Both the position numbers and the translations under genes were made by a program. This document shows, one piece after another, positions 1-8,598 of a DNA stretch of 64,000 bases (its first letter is position 1; each line of letters opens with the position of its first letter). Source of the stretch: Stenotrophomonas indicatrix (GTDB lineage Bacteria; Pseudomonadota; Gammaproteobacteria; Xanthomonadales; Xanthomonadaceae); assembly GCF_002750975.1 (NCBI RefSeq), contig NZ_PEJS01000001.1, positions 1-64,000 on the forward strand. The letters are read 5' to 3'. Below the pieces are notes generated by a model. It saw nothing but the letters and a program-made list of their open reading frames with translations. It was not told where the DNA came from and ran no database searches.

Positions 1-118
1 CTCCCTGGTGAAATTAGCGCTATGGAACCACCCGATCCCATCCCGAACTCGGAAGTGAAACGTAGCTGCGCCGATGGTAGTGTGGCCTAAGCCATGCGAG
101 AGTAGGTCATCGCCAGGG
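1..118 (+). rRNA. rrf: 5S ribosomal RNA, first tandem copy (5' end at window edge)
   Basis: 5S rRNA of the large ribosomal subunit. The conserved core (ggaaccacccgatcccatc, then gaactcggaagtgaaacg) is visible, and the first bases (ccctggtg, 3-10) pair with the last (cgccaggg, 111-118) to form helix I. It is identical to the second copy at 248-365 across the whole stretch. The first one or two bases may lie outside the window. It presumably closes an rRNA operon to the left. Confidence 0.95.
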
Positions 119-127
119 TTTATACCC

Positions 128-160
128 AAAAACCCCGCTGCTCACGCAGCGGGGTTTTTT
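128..160 (+). terminator. Rho-independent terminator after first 5S
   Basis: Eight-base stem (133-140 with 147-154, ccccgctg/cagcgggg), six-base loop, flanked by A5 upstream and T6 downstream. The same stem recurs after the second 5S copy. Confidence 0.9.
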
Positions 161-247
161 CTATTAAGTGAAGGCTCTGCTTTTTTGAGTTCCTTCCGCC
201 CCAAGGGCAAGTACGCGAGCTGGCGCTGCAAGCGCTGCTGCAACCGT

Positions 248-365
248 CTCCCTGGTGAAATTAGCGCTATGGAACCACCCGATCCCATCCCGAACTCGGA
301 AGTGAAACGTAGCTGCGCCGATGGTAGTGTGGCCTAAGCCATGCGAGAGTAGGTCATCGCCAGGG
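248..365 (+). rRNA. rrf: 5S ribosomal RNA, second tandem copy
   Basis: Complete 5S rRNA, an exact repeat of bases 1-118. Helix I is formed by ccctggtg (250-257) and cgccaggg (358-365). About 85 bases of unrelated spacer separate the terminator of copy one from this gene. The rrn operon therefore appears to end in a 5S-terminator-5S-terminator series. The last bases could extend one or two positions further. Confidence 0.95.
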
Positions 366-374
366 TTTACATCC

Positions 375-410
375 AAAAACCCCGCTGCTCACGCAGCGGG
401 GTTTTTTTTT
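375..410 (+). terminator. Rho-independent terminator after second 5S
   Basis: Stem ccccgctg (380-387) with cagcgggg (394-401), followed by a run of nine T. It is a copy of the terminator at 128-160 with a longer T tract. Confidence 0.9.
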
Positions 411-428
411 GCGCGCGAGAAACCGAAG

Positions 429-505
429 GTAGTGCCGGCCGGTGGCCGGCAACCTCATGAACATCACGCGGCTGCACGTGCCAGCCGGCCAGCGGCCGGC
501 ACTAC
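429..505. repeat. SMAG REP pair, inverted
   Basis: Two GTAGTGCCGGCC-type palindromes in opposite orientation (429-451 and 485-505, outer ends gtag and ctac) separated by about 33 bases. This fits the S. maltophilia GTAG (SMAG) REP family. It lies between the rrn terminator and the terminator of the convergent M28 peptidase gene. Confidence 0.85.
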
Positions 506-526
506 CGGGTCCCAGCACTCACGCAC

Positions 527-556
527 AAAAAAGCGGCGCCCAAGGGCGCCGCCTTC
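527..556 (-). terminator. Terminator of the M28 peptidase gene
   Basis: On the minus strand a ggcggcgccc/gggcgccgc hairpin with a ttg loop is followed by six T (complement of aaaaaa at about 527-532). It sits 25-55 bases past the stop codon at 581. Confidence 0.8.
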
Positions 557-580
557 TTTGGAACTCAACGGCTGGGGGAC

Positions 581-2299
581 TTACTTCGCCGCAGCGGCCG
601 GTGCCTTGGCCTTCATCATCGTGTCGCGGGCAGCCTTGAACGGATTGCCTTCGTACCAGTTGGGCCAACGATCGCCGCCGGCCAGTTCCTTGCCGACGCC
701 ATACATCAGCTGCAGGTCCTCGACCGTGCCATCCAGCTTCCAGGTGGCCGGGTCATACTCGTCCTTCGGGCCGTGGTAACGGTTGGAACCGTAGTCGGCG
801 GCCGCCTTGCGGCCAGCCTCGACACCGCCGTCGCGCAGGTCCTCACCGCCGTCGGCGTACAGCGCCGGCACACCCGCCTTGGCGAAGTTGAAGTGATCCG
901 AACGGAAGTAGAAGCCGCTCTGCACCGAGGTCTCGCCGTGCAGGGTGCGATCCTGGGCTGCAGCCAGCGGCTTGAGGATGTCTTCCAGCTCCGAACTGCC
1001 GAAGCCGGTCACCGTCACGTCCTTGGCACGACCGGCCACCGACATCGCATCGATGTTGATGACACCAGCGATCTTGTCCAGCGGGAAGGTCGGGTGGGCG
1101 ACGTAGTACTTCGAACCCAGCAGGCCGGATTCTTCCAGGGTCACCGCCAGGAACGCCACCGAACGTTCCGGCTTCGGTTCCTGATGGGCCATCGCTTCGG
1201 CCACCTCAAGGATGCCGGCCACGCCGGTCGCGTTGTCGACGGCACCGTTGTAGATGTTGTCGCCCTGTTCGCCCTCGTGCTTGCCGAGGTGATCCCAGTG
1301 CGCCATGTACAGCACGGCCTCGTCGGCACGCTTGCTGCCAGGCAGCACGCCCACCACGTTGCGCGACTGCTTCTGCGCGACCTTGCTTTTCAGGTCCACC
1401 GAAGCGGTTGCCTTCAGCGGTACCGGCTTGAAGCCGGGCTTGCTGGCGTCCTTGTAGGCCCGGTCCAGATCCAGCCCGGCGCCGGCGAACAGGGCCTTGG
1501 CCGCGTCGGCGCTCAACCAGCCCTGTACCGGCAGGCGCGGCTCCGCATCGTCCTTGGCCGGCAGGTCGTACTGCGGGCCGGTCCAGGAGTTCTTCACCAC
1601 GTCCCAGCCGTACGAAGCGCCTGCGGTGTCATGCACGATCAGCGCGGCAGCAGCTCCCTTGCGCGCAGCTTCCTCGAACTTGTAGGTCCAGCGGCCGTAG
1701 TAGGTCATGCGCTTGCCGTCGAACAGCTTTTCGTCATCGACATGGAAGCCTGGGTCGTTGACGAACATGACCACCGTCTTGCCCTTCCAGTCCTGGCCGG
1801 CGTAATCGTTCCACTTCTGCTCCGGCGCATCCACGCCGTAGCCGACGAAGACGAGGTCGCTGGCATCGACCTTCACTTCTGTCTGGCCGGTACGGGTGCC
1901 CACCACCATGTCGGTGCCGAACTTCAGTTCGCGGGTCTTGCCGCCCTGGGTGAGGGTGAGCACGGTCGATTCATCGGCCGTGGTCTCGGTCATCGGCACG
2001 TCCTGGAACCAGCTGTCGCCGTTGCCGGGCTGCAGGCCGATGCGCTGCATCTGGTCGCGGATGTAGTTGACCGTCAGTTCTTCGCCCTTGCTGCCGGGCG
2101 AGCGGCCTTCGAACTCGTCAGAGGCCAGGGTCTTCACCATCTCGGCGAAGTCGGCGGCGTTGATCGCCGCTGAGAAGGTGTGCGTGGCCGGCTTGGCGGC
2201 GCTGTCGACGCTGGGCGCCGGAGCCGGGGTGTCTTCGCCTTTGCAGGCGCTGAGCGCGGCCGCGGCGGCCAGGCACAGGAGGAGTTTGCGGGGCATCAT
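581..2299 (-). CDS. M28-family zinc aminopeptidase, predicted lipoprotein
   Basis: Predicted zinc-dependent exopeptidase acting outside the cytoplasm. The 572-residue product begins with a lipoprotein signal ending in a lipobox (LSAC, about residue 20). A PA-type insert follows, then the M28 metal-binding core: HWDHLG (about 334), VDNATG (about 354), LEESGLLGS (about 387) and a late SDHFNF carrying the last ligand. These fit the His-Asp-Glu-Asp/His ligand set of the family. I chose the tandem ATG at 2299/2296 rather than the longer frame to 2365, because AGGA lies just upstream and the signal peptide starts there. The VNG-repeat gene lies 75 bases upstream on the same strand, so they may be co-transcribed. 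Substrate is unknown; it probably trims peptides for nutrition. Confidence 0.9.
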   Translation of the reverse strand: MMPRKLLLCLAAAAALSACKGEDTPAPAPSVDSAAKPATHTFSAAINAADFAEMVKTLASDEFEGRSPGSKGEELTVNYIRDQMQRIGLQPGNGDSWFQDVPMTETTADESTVLTLTQGGKTRELKFGTDMVVGTRTGQTEVKVDASDLVFVGYGVDAPEQKWNDYAGQDWKGKTVVMFVNDPGFHVDDEKLFDGKRMTYYGRWTYKFEEAARKGAAAALIVHDTAGASYGWDVVKNSWTGPQYDLPAKDDAEPRLPVQGWLSADAAKALFAGAGLDLDRAYKDASKPGFKPVPLKATASVDLKSKVAQKQSRNVVGVLPGSKRADEAVLYMAHWDHLGKHEGEQGDNIYNGAVDNATGVAGILEVAEAMAHQEPKPERSVAFLAVTLEESGLLGSKYYVAHPTFPLDKIAGVINIDAMSVAGRAKDVTVTGFGSSELEDILKPLAAAQDRTLHGETSVQSGFYFRSDHFNFAKAGVPALYADGGEDLRDGGVEAGRKAAADYGSNRYHGPKDEYDPATWKLDGTVEDLQLMYGVGKELAGGDRWPNWYEGNPFKAARDTMMKAKAPAAAAK

Positions 2300-2374
2300 C
2301 GGTTCCTGGAAACACAAGGGACGGCCACGCAGCACGCGCGACCGGTAGCGGGGAGTATCGCCCAAGCCGCAGGC

Positions 2375-3037
2375 TCAGTCGGCCGGGGCGGTATCGGTAT
2401 CGAAGGGGATCGGATCGGCGCCGGTGACCGGGCCGATGCGCGCACTGCGGTGGACGTACAGCACCACCTCGCGCTCGAACAGCAGGCTGCCGTTGACCAC
2501 GGCATTCGGCCCGATGATGACCCGCGGCTTGCGACTGGCCGTCAGCGAGACACTGAAGTTCGGCTTGCGCACATGCACGCCACCGCCGACCTGTGAGCCG
2601 ATGCCGACGGTGATGTCGCCGTTGACGGTCTCCACGTCCTTGCGCACGCGGCTGCCGACCAGGCCGATACCACCGTTGACGGTTTCCACGCCGCCTTCGA
2701 TCTGGCTGCCCTGGTCGCTGAAGACGCTGCCGTTGACCGTGCTGACATCGCCGTGGGCCGTCACTTCGCGACCCAGGCGGATGCCGCCGTTGACGGTCTC
2801 GATGCTGCCCGTGCGCGCACGATCGGCGACCTTGACGCCGCCGTTGACGGTGTCGATGCTGCCGGTTTCCACGCCTTCGCCGACACGGATGCCACCATTG
2901 ACGGTGTCCAGCTTGCCGTAGCGCTGGCCCGGATCGGCGCTGATGCTGCCGTTGACCTTGCTCACGTCTGCCTGGGCCCAGGCCGGGCCACTGGCCAGCG
3001 CAATGCTCAACAGCAGCGGAATGGAGAGAGCTTTCAT
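2375..3037 (-). CDS. Secreted VNG-repeat protein, uncharacterised
   Basis: 220-residue protein with a clear signal peptide (MKALSIPLLLSIALASGPAWA, cleaved near 21). The mature part is built of about seven imperfect repeats of 17-20 residues, each containing (D/E)TVNGGI or a close variant followed by a short variable strand. Such regular short-strand repeats suggest a beta-solenoid or stacked beta fold, similar to bactofilin or polymer-forming domains; this is inference. The C-terminal 60 residues lack the repeat and resemble a closing strand domain. The start at 3037 has GAGG eight bases upstream and gives the signal peptide. It is divergent from envC and upstream of the M28 peptidase. Function unknown; an envelope role is likely. 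Confidence 0.8.
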   Translation of the reverse strand: MKALSIPLLLSIALASGPAWAQADVSKVNGSISADPGQRYGKLDTVNGGIRVGEGVETGSIDTVNGGVKVADRARTGSIETVNGGIRLGREVTAHGDVSTVNGSVFSDQGSQIEGGVETVNGGIGLVGSRVRKDVETVNGDITVGIGSQVGGGVHVRKPNFSVSLTASRKPRVIIGPNAVVNGSLLFEREVVLYVHRSARIGPVTGADPIPFDTDTAPAD

Positions 3038-3131
3038 GGGAACCTCGTTGTTGTGCGGCTGGCAGGCCGCGTGCGGAGATGTCACCATTCCCTGCACGTC
3101 TCCGCATCTGCCTGAAGTCACTGGAAAGCCC

Positions 3132-4436
3132 TTGCGCAACAACGTCTTCCCCTCACGCCGGCATCACATCGCCACCCTGCGCGGTGGACGTTGCCTGTTG
3201 CTGGGAATGGCGCTGGCCCTGGCGCTGCCATTGCCGGGTGCGGCGCAGACCTCTTCGGCCCGCGAGGCCGAGCGCAAGCTGCAGAAGCTGCGCACCGAAC
3301 TGAAGGGCGTGGCGCAGGAGCGCCGGCAGATCGAGGGCCAGCGCGGACAGGCGTCGCAGCAGCTGCGCGAGGCCGATGAAAAGGTGGCACGCAGTGGTCG
3401 TGCGCTGGCCCAGACCGAATCGGCGCTGCGCGAGCAGACCCAGGCGCTGGCCCAGGCCGAACAGCGGCGCAATGCACTGCAGTCCAACCTGGAAAAGCAG
3501 AATCGCGAACTGGCCGGACTGCTGCGTGCGGCCTACCAGCTTGGCAACCACGCGCCGTTGAAGCTGCTGCTTTCGCAGGACACGGTGGCCGATGCCAACC
3601 GTGCGCTGGCCTATCACCGCTACCTGCAGCGCGAGCGCGCGCAGCGTATCACCACGCTGACGGCCGACCTCAAGGAACTGGAGACGCTGCAGGCACAGAT
3701 CGCCCAGCGCCAACAGCAGTTGCAGGGCACTCACCGCGACCAGAAGCAGCAGGTCGCCACGCTCGCGTCGGACCGTCGCGAGCGTGCGCAGACCGTCGCT
3801 TCGCTGGAAGAGCGCTTCAAGGACAAGCGCGAGAAGGAACAGGCACTGGGCCAGGACGCCAAGGCGCTGGAAACCCTGCTGGCCAACCTGCGCGCTGCCG
3901 CGGCCCGTGCCGAGGCCGAGCGCCGTGCCGCCGCCCGCAAGGCCGCTGCGGAGAAGGCCGCTGCCGAAAAGGCCGCACGCCAGGCCAAGGCCGAAGGCCG
4001 TCCGGCACCGGCAACCAAGATCCCGCCGGCCGTGGCGTCGGCACCAGCGCCCAAGGTGGGTGGCCTGGGCTGGCCACTGTCGGGCAATCTGCTGGCCCGC
4101 TATGGCGGCAAGCTGCCGGATGGCCGTACCAGCAGTGGCGTGTTGATCGGCGCCCCCGCCGGAAGCACCGTCACCGCCGTGGCCGACGGTACGGTGGTGT
4201 TCTCCGATTGGATGACCGGCTACGGCATGATCCTGATCGTCGACCATGGCAACGGCTACATGAGCCTGTACGCGCACAACGACACCCTGCTGAAGGATGC
4301 CGGTGCGCGGGTCAGCCGTGGCGATGCAGTGGCCAAGGTCGGCAACTCCGGTGGCCAGGGCGTGACGGCGCTGTACTTCGAACTGCGCCGCGGCGGGCAA
4401 CCGGTCAATCCGGACAGCTGGCTGCAGCGGCGCTGA
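3132..4436 (+). CDS. envC: EnvC-like murein hydrolase activator
   Basis: Periplasmic activator of cell-division amidases. A basic n-region and hydrophobic core form a signal peptide ending near GAAQT. Long coiled coil (about residues 40-240) is followed by an Ala/Lys-rich linker and a C-terminal LytM domain (about 310-434). The LytM site is degenerate: the HxGxD position reads SSGVLIG and the last HxH reads LYFEL, while VDHGNGYMSLYAH remains. That is the pattern of EnvC, which binds amidases rather than cutting. I prefer a TTG start at 3132 (GGAAAG upstream, basic n-region); an ATG at 3207 would leave an unusually short signal. Divergent from the VNG-repeat gene and 107 bases upstream of ctpA, a common envC-ctpA pairing. 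Confidence 0.92.
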   Translation: MRNNVFPSRRHHIATLRGGRCLLLGMALALALPLPGAAQTSSAREAERKLQKLRTELKGVAQERRQIEGQRGQASQQLREADEKVARSGRALAQTESALREQTQALAQAEQRRNALQSNLEKQNRELAGLLRAAYQLGNHAPLKLLLSQDTVADANRALAYHRYLQRERAQRITTLTADLKELETLQAQIAQRQQQLQGTHRDQKQQVATLASDRRERAQTVASLEERFKDKREKEQALGQDAKALETLLANLRAAAARAEAERRAAARKAAAEKAAAEKAARQAKAEGRPAPATKIPPAVASAPAPKVGGLGWPLSGNLLARYGGKLPDGRTSSGVLIGAPAGSTVTAVADGTVVFSDWMTGYGMILIVDHGNGYMSLYAHNDTLLKDAGARVSRGDAVAKVGNSGGQGVTALYFELRRGGQPVNPDSWLQRR

Positions 4437-4543
4437 ATTCCGCCTGGCCGCAGCAGGGCGGATTCAACGGGAATTTAGCCACGCTTCGCGCATAATCGGT
4501 GCATGTGCCTTGGGCACGATGCCATCGTCGACAGGAGTGATCC

Positions 4544-6025
4544 ATGCGCGCAGCCCGTACCGCCACCCTCTTGCTGGCTCTGTTGCCGGCCCTGTCCTGG
4601 GCACAGCAGACCGCCCCCGTCCCGTTGAAGGAAACTCCCGGGAAGGCGGCGAGCAGCGAGGAGGCGGTGACCTCGAAGGTGCCGCTGGACGATATCCGGC
4701 GCTTCGTGGCCGTCTACAACGCGGTGCGCGCGGCCTACGTCGATCCGGTCGATGACAACAAGCTGATGCAGTCGGCTGTGCGTGGCCTGCTGCTCGACCT
4801 CGATCCGCACAGCACCTACTTCAACAAGGAAGATGCCGAGGCGTTCGACGAACAGGCCAATGGCGCCTATGAAGGCATCGGCGTGGAGCTGCAGCAGCAG
4901 CCGGACAACGCCAGCATGAAGGTGATCTCGCCGATCGACGACACGCCGGCGGCCAAGGCCGGCATCCTCGCCGGCGATCTGATCATCGCCATCGATGGCA
5001 AGCCGATCAGCGCGATCGACGCCAGCGAACCACTGCGCGGCCCGGCGGGCAGCAAGGTGGTGCTGACCATCGTCCGCGACGGCAAGCCCAAGCCCTTCGA
5101 CGTCAGCCTGACCCGGCAGACGATCCGCGTGACCAGCGTGCGCAGCCGCCTGCTGGAACCGGGTTATGGCTACATCCGCCTGAGCACGTTCCAGGCCGAC
5201 ACCGGCTCTGATTTCCAGAAGCACCTGCAGCAGCTGCAGAAGCAGTCCGGCGGCAACCTCAAGGGGCTGGTGCTGGATCTGCGCAGCAATCCGGGTGGTC
5301 TGCTGACCGCTGCGGTGCAGGTGGCCGATGATCTGCTCGACAAGGGCAACATCGTCAGCACCCGCGGCCGCATCAGCATCAGCGATGCACGCTTCGACGC
5401 AACCCCGGGCGACCTGCTGAAGGGCGCGCCAGTGGTGGTATTGGTCGATGCCGGTTCGGCCAGTGCATCGGAAGTGCTGGCCGGCGCACTGCGCGACAAC
5501 AAGCGCGCGCGCGTGATCGGCAGCCGCACCTTCGGCAAGGGCTCGGTGCAGACTGTGCTGCCGCTGGACAACGGCGATTCGGTGAAGCTGACCACGGCGC
5601 GCTACTACACACCCAGCGGTAAATCGATCCAGGCCACCGGTATCGTGCCGGAAGTGGAACTGAAGGCAGCACCGCGTCCGGAAGACGAGGCATTGCCGGC
5701 CAGCCTGAGTGACTACAGTGAGGCGACGCTGCCGGGCCACCTGCGCGGTGATGAGGAAGGCACCGAGGGCTACCACGCAGGCGCCGTGTTGCCGGGCGAT
5801 GGCCCGATCAACGATGCACTGGCCGAACTGAAGAACCCGGGTTCGGTTGCGGCGCGCTTGAAGGCAGAAGCTGCGAAGGCCGAAGCGGACAGGGCAGCAA
5901 AGGCCGCCGCCAAGCCTGCACCGAAGGCGGAGCCCAAAGCTGAAGCGAAGCCGGAAGCCAAGCCCGAAGCCAAGCCCGAAGCCAAGCCCGAAGCCAAGCC
6001 TGCAGAGATCCCGGCCAAGCCTTGA
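4544..6025 (+). CDS. ctpA: S41 carboxy-terminal processing protease
   Basis: Periplasmic serine protease that removes C-terminal tails. 493 residues: signal peptide (cleaved near SWAQQ, about 21), helical N-domain, PDZ domain (about 100-180, GIGVELQ through VRDGKPKPF), then the S41 core. The catalytic serine lies in GSASASEVLAG (about 307) and the lysine in FGKGSVQT (about 332), the usual Ser-Lys dyad. The C-terminal 50 residues are Ala/Lys/Pro-rich and end in KPEA repeats, probably a disordered tail. Start ATG with AGGAGTG six bases upstream. It follows envC on the same strand, consistent with joint work in peptidoglycan remodelling. Confidence 0.95.
   Translation: MRAARTATLLLALLPALSWAQQTAPVPLKETPGKAASSEEAVTSKVPLDDIRRFVAVYNAVRAAYVDPVDDNKLMQSAVRGLLLDLDPHSTYFNKEDAEAFDEQANGAYEGIGVELQQQPDNASMKVISPIDDTPAAKAGILAGDLIIAIDGKPISAIDASEPLRGPAGSKVVLTIVRDGKPKPFDVSLTRQTIRVTSVRSRLLEPGYGYIRLSTFQADTGSDFQKHLQQLQKQSGGNLKGLVLDLRSNPGGLLTAAVQVADDLLDKGNIVSTRGRISISDARFDATPGDLLKGAPVVVLVDAGSASASEVLAGALRDNKRARVIGSRTFGKGSVQTVLPLDNGDSVKLTTARYYTPSGKSIQATGIVPEVELKAAPRPEDEALPASLSDYSEATLPGHLRGDEEGTEGYHAGAVLPGDGPINDALAELKNPGSVAARLKAEAAKAEADRAAKAAAKPAPKAEPKAEAKPEAKPEAKPEAKPEAKPAEIPAKP
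5948..6000 (+). repeat. 12-bp tandem repeat in ctpA coding KPEA
   Basis: About four copies of a 12-base unit (gaagccaagccc and near variants), in frame, encoding KPEA repeats at the end of CtpA. Copy-number variation would keep the frame. Confidence 0.85.
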
Positions 6026-6029
6026 TTGC

Positions 6030-6086
6030 GTAGCGTCGAGCCATGCTCGACTGATGTGCGGACACCGCCCGAGCATGGCTCGGGCG
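6030..6086. repeat. SMAG-like REP plus GC palindrome between ctpA and rhomboid gene
   Basis: A GTAGCGTCGAGCCATGCTCGAC element (6030-6051) and a 21-base palindrome (6066-6086, cgcccgagc/gctcgggcg around atg) fill the gap between the convergent genes. The second dyad is followed by ttt on the plus strand and may also stop transcription. Confidence 0.7.
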
Positions 6087-6111
6087 TTTCGCAGATTGCA
6101 GCAAGCGGACG

Positions 6112-6804
6112 CTAGAACCCGTGCCGCTTGCGCAGACGCCGCGCGATCGCCGCGCGCACGTACATGCCGTACACCACGCCGAACACGAAGCCCCCGATGT
6201 GCGCCCACCAGGCGACCATGCCGAAGGTCGGGCCGATGTAGGCGAACACCACCTGCAGCGCCGCCCACACACCGATCAGAAGATAGGCAGGGGCGCGCAC
6301 GAACTCCAGGAACAGCCCCAGCGGGATCACCACGCCCAGGCGCGCGCCGGGGAACAGTGCCAGATAGGCACCGATCAGCGCCGACACCGCACCGCTGGCG
6401 CCGATGATGATCTGGTCCGGGCTGCCCATGGTGTAGATCGCGACCAGGTTGGAGATCGCCCCGCCCACCAGGAACAGCAGCAGCAACCGCCACGGGCCCA
6501 GCACCCGCTCGGCGGGCAGGCCGAAGATCAGCAGGAACACCAGGTTGCCCAGCAGGTGCGACCAGTCAGCGTGCAGGAACAGGGCGGTGAACAGGCGCAG
6601 CACGCTGCCGTCCTGCAGCGTTGCCCACCAGTCCAGCGGGTGGGTCAGGCCGGTGGACAGGGCGCCCCAGTCCAGCCACAGGCTTCCACGGGCATCGTCC
6701 GGGCGCGAGATCGACCACAGGAATGCCAGCCACAGTGCCGCAAACAGCACGGGTGTAGCCCAGCGCAGGGTCGCCTTCTTGCGCGAGGGGAGGGAGACAA
6801 ACAT
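6112..6804 (-). CDS. Rhomboid-family intramembrane serine protease
   Basis: Six-to-seven-helix inner-membrane protease of 230 residues that cuts transmembrane substrates. Visible family marks: WSHLLGNLVFL in the second helix, the catalytic serine in GASGAVSAL, and the catalytic histidine in HIGGFVFG near the C-terminus. Length is usual for compact bacterial rhomboids. No cytoplasmic extra domain is present. The ATG at 6804 is the only sensible start; the upstream AGG is weak. It is convergent with ctpA and divergent from the fadL-type gene. Confidence 0.9.
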   Translation of the reverse strand: MFVSLPSRKKATLRWATPVLFAALWLAFLWSISRPDDARGSLWLDWGALSTGLTHPLDWWATLQDGSVLRLFTALFLHADWSHLLGNLVFLLIFGLPAERVLGPWRLLLLFLVGGAISNLVAIYTMGSPDQIIIGASGAVSALIGAYLALFPGARLGVVIPLGLFLEFVRAPAYLLIGVWAALQVVFAYIGPTFGMVAWWAHIGGFVFGVVYGMYVRAAIARRLRKRHGF

Positions 6805-6886
6805 GGCACTAGCCTAGCGTGCGGGCGCTTTTGGCGGGGAAGGAGCCTGTTCAGCTTTTGCGACGAAGAATGCGCCAGCGCTGTTA

Positions 6887-6914
6887 TTGTTTCATTAACG
6901 GCTCTGGGTAATAC
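6887..6914 (+). promoter_or_regulatory. Candidate promoter of the FadL-type porin gene
   Basis: TTGTTT (6887-6892) and TAATAC (6909-6914) are spaced 16 bases apart in an A/T-rich patch about 120 bases before the start codon. Read by eye only. Confidence 0.4.
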
Positions 6915-7030
6915 TCGCATACGGCGTCGTATGTCGGGAGGGGAATCCGGCGCGCTTCGAAAGGCCATCCGGCCTGTCGGGCGCAGGCGCACTTAGAGCA
7001 CCATCACCGCTTACCGGAGAGAGAACTACG

Positions 7031-8458
7031 ATGCAAACTGCTTCTACCATTGCCCGCCTGACCCTGCTGGCCGTCGGCGTTGCCGGTGCGCTGGCCGCCG
7101 CCGACGCCAATGCCGCCGCCTTCCAGCTGAAGGAAAACAGCGCCAAGGGCCTGGGCCGCGCCTTCGCTGGTTCCACCTCTGCCGAAGGCGATGCCTCGGT
7201 GGTCGCCACCAACCCGGCCTCGATGCGCCTGCTGGAAGGCACCCAGATCCAGGGTGACGTCAGCGCCATCAGCTTCGGCGCCAAGTTCCGCGGCGAAGGC
7301 CGCTATGCCAACGGCGCTCCGATTTCCGGCGGCAACGGCGGCGACGCCGGCATGATCGCTCCGGTTCCGGCCGCGTACTTCCACGTGCCGTTCGGCGAGA
7401 AGGACAACATGCACTTCGGCGTGTCGCTGACCGTGCCGTTCGGCTTCAAGACCGAATACGACCGTGACTGGGTCGGCCGCTACAACGGCGTCAAGACCGA
7501 ACTGCAGGCCATCGACCTGGGTGCGGCCTTCTCCTACGACGTCAACCCGTACCTGTCGTTCGGTGCGTCGGTGTTCGCCGAGCGCCTGAATGTCGACCTG
7601 ACCAGCGCCGTTGACGGCGGTACCGCCATCAACGCCAGCGCCCAGCAACGCGCTGCCGCCGCTGCACTGGCCGCTGGCCGCACCCCGGCACAGGCCCAGG
7701 CCGCTGCCCAGGCCGCTGGCCGCCAGGCCGCACAGCTCGGCTTCTCGCCGGGTACCGCTGATGGTTACCTGCGCATCAAGGGCGACGAAGTGTCCGTCGG
7801 CTACACCCTGGGCATGACCGTCAGCCCGGTGGAAGGCACCAACATCGCCTTCAGCTACCGCTCGGAAGTCGAACACAAGATCACCGACGGCAAGGCCGAC
7901 TTCACCATGACCCCGGCTGCTGCCGCGTTCCTTGCGCAGGCTGCCCCGGGCACCTTCGTCGACAGCAACGGCCGCGCGACCATCACCCTGCCGGCCAGCG
8001 CCACCGTCAGCTTCACGCACCGCGTGAATGACCAGTGGAAGATCATGGCCGACGTGTCGCGCACCGCATGGAGCAAGTTCGACGAAGTGCGCGTCGACTA
8101 CGACTCCAACCAGCCCGACAGCGTGCTGCCGTTCCACTACCGCGACACCACCTTCGCTTCGATCGGTACCGAGTACCGTCTGAACGAGCAGCTGACCCTG
8201 CGTGGCGGTCTGGCCTATGACCAGACCCCGACCACCGACGCCCACCGTGACGTCCGCGTGCCGGATACCACCCGCAAGTGGCTGTCGCTGGGCCTGACCT
8301 GGGCGCCGTCGGAGAAGATGGAATACAGCGTGGGCTACACCCACCTGTTCACCAAGGATCCGAACATCAACTCGACCTCCGCTACCGCCAACAACGTTGT
8401 CGGCAAGTACAAGGTCACCGGCGACGTGCTGGCTGCGTCGATGCAGTACAAGTTCTGA
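7031..8458 (+). CDS. OmpP1/FadL-family outer-membrane transporter
   Basis: Outer-membrane beta-barrel for long-chain fatty acids or other hydrophobic compounds. 475 residues with a signal peptide cleaved near ADANA/AAFQL (about 28). The mature N-terminus has FQLKENSAKGLGRAFAG, followed by DASVVATNPASM, the hallmark start of FadL/TodX proteins that forms the hatch. An Ala/Gln-rich stretch at about 200-235 may be an extracellular loop. The protein ends with aromatic F (MQYKF), as barrels do. Start has GGAGAGAG upstream. It stands alone between its own promoter and terminator. Confidence 0.93.
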   Translation: MQTASTIARLTLLAVGVAGALAAADANAAAFQLKENSAKGLGRAFAGSTSAEGDASVVATNPASMRLLEGTQIQGDVSAISFGAKFRGEGRYANGAPISGGNGGDAGMIAPVPAAYFHVPFGEKDNMHFGVSLTVPFGFKTEYDRDWVGRYNGVKTELQAIDLGAAFSYDVNPYLSFGASVFAERLNVDLTSAVDGGTAINASAQQRAAAAALAAGRTPAQAQAAAQAAGRQAAQLGFSPGTADGYLRIKGDEVSVGYTLGMTVSPVEGTNIAFSYRSEVEHKITDGKADFTMTPAAAAFLAQAAPGTFVDSNGRATITLPASATVSFTHRVNDQWKIMADVSRTAWSKFDEVRVDYDSNQPDSVLPFHYRDTTFASIGTEYRLNEQLTLRGGLAYDQTPTTDAHRDVRVPDTTRKWLSLGLTWAPSEKMEYSVGYTHLFTKDPNINSTSATANNVVGKYKVTGDVLAASMQYKF

Positions 8459-8492
8459 TTCCGGCGATTGCCTGAAGCAGTACGAAGGAGGA

Positions 8493-8522
8493 GGCCCCGC
8501 GCAAGCGGGGCTTTCTTTTTTC
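8493..8522 (+). terminator. Terminator after FadL-type gene
   Basis: Stem gccccgc (8494-8500) and gcgggg(c) (8505-8511) with a short loop, followed by tttcttttttt. Confidence 0.88.
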
Positions 8523-8532
8523 CGGGGATCTG

Positions 8533-8582
8533 CATCCACGCATGGCGTGGATCTACTGGAGCCATCCACGCACGTCGTGGAT
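8533..8582. repeat. Two ATCCACG-type REP dyads before pnuC
   Basis: Palindromes atccacgcatggcgtggat (8534-8552, followed by ctac) and atccacgcacgtcgtggat (8564-8582) stand in tandem. They are the ATCCACGC subtype of the GTAG REPs seen elsewhere here. The second ends 16 bases before the pnuC start and would fold in its leader. Confidence 0.8.
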
Positions 8583-8598
8583 CCGCGACAATAGCGCG

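Noticed and set aside
1..410. 5S duplication as a sure assembly error
   Set aside because: The spacer between copies is unique and the second terminator has a longer T tract, so a simple collapsed or repeated join is not evident. I kept it as a real but checkable feature.
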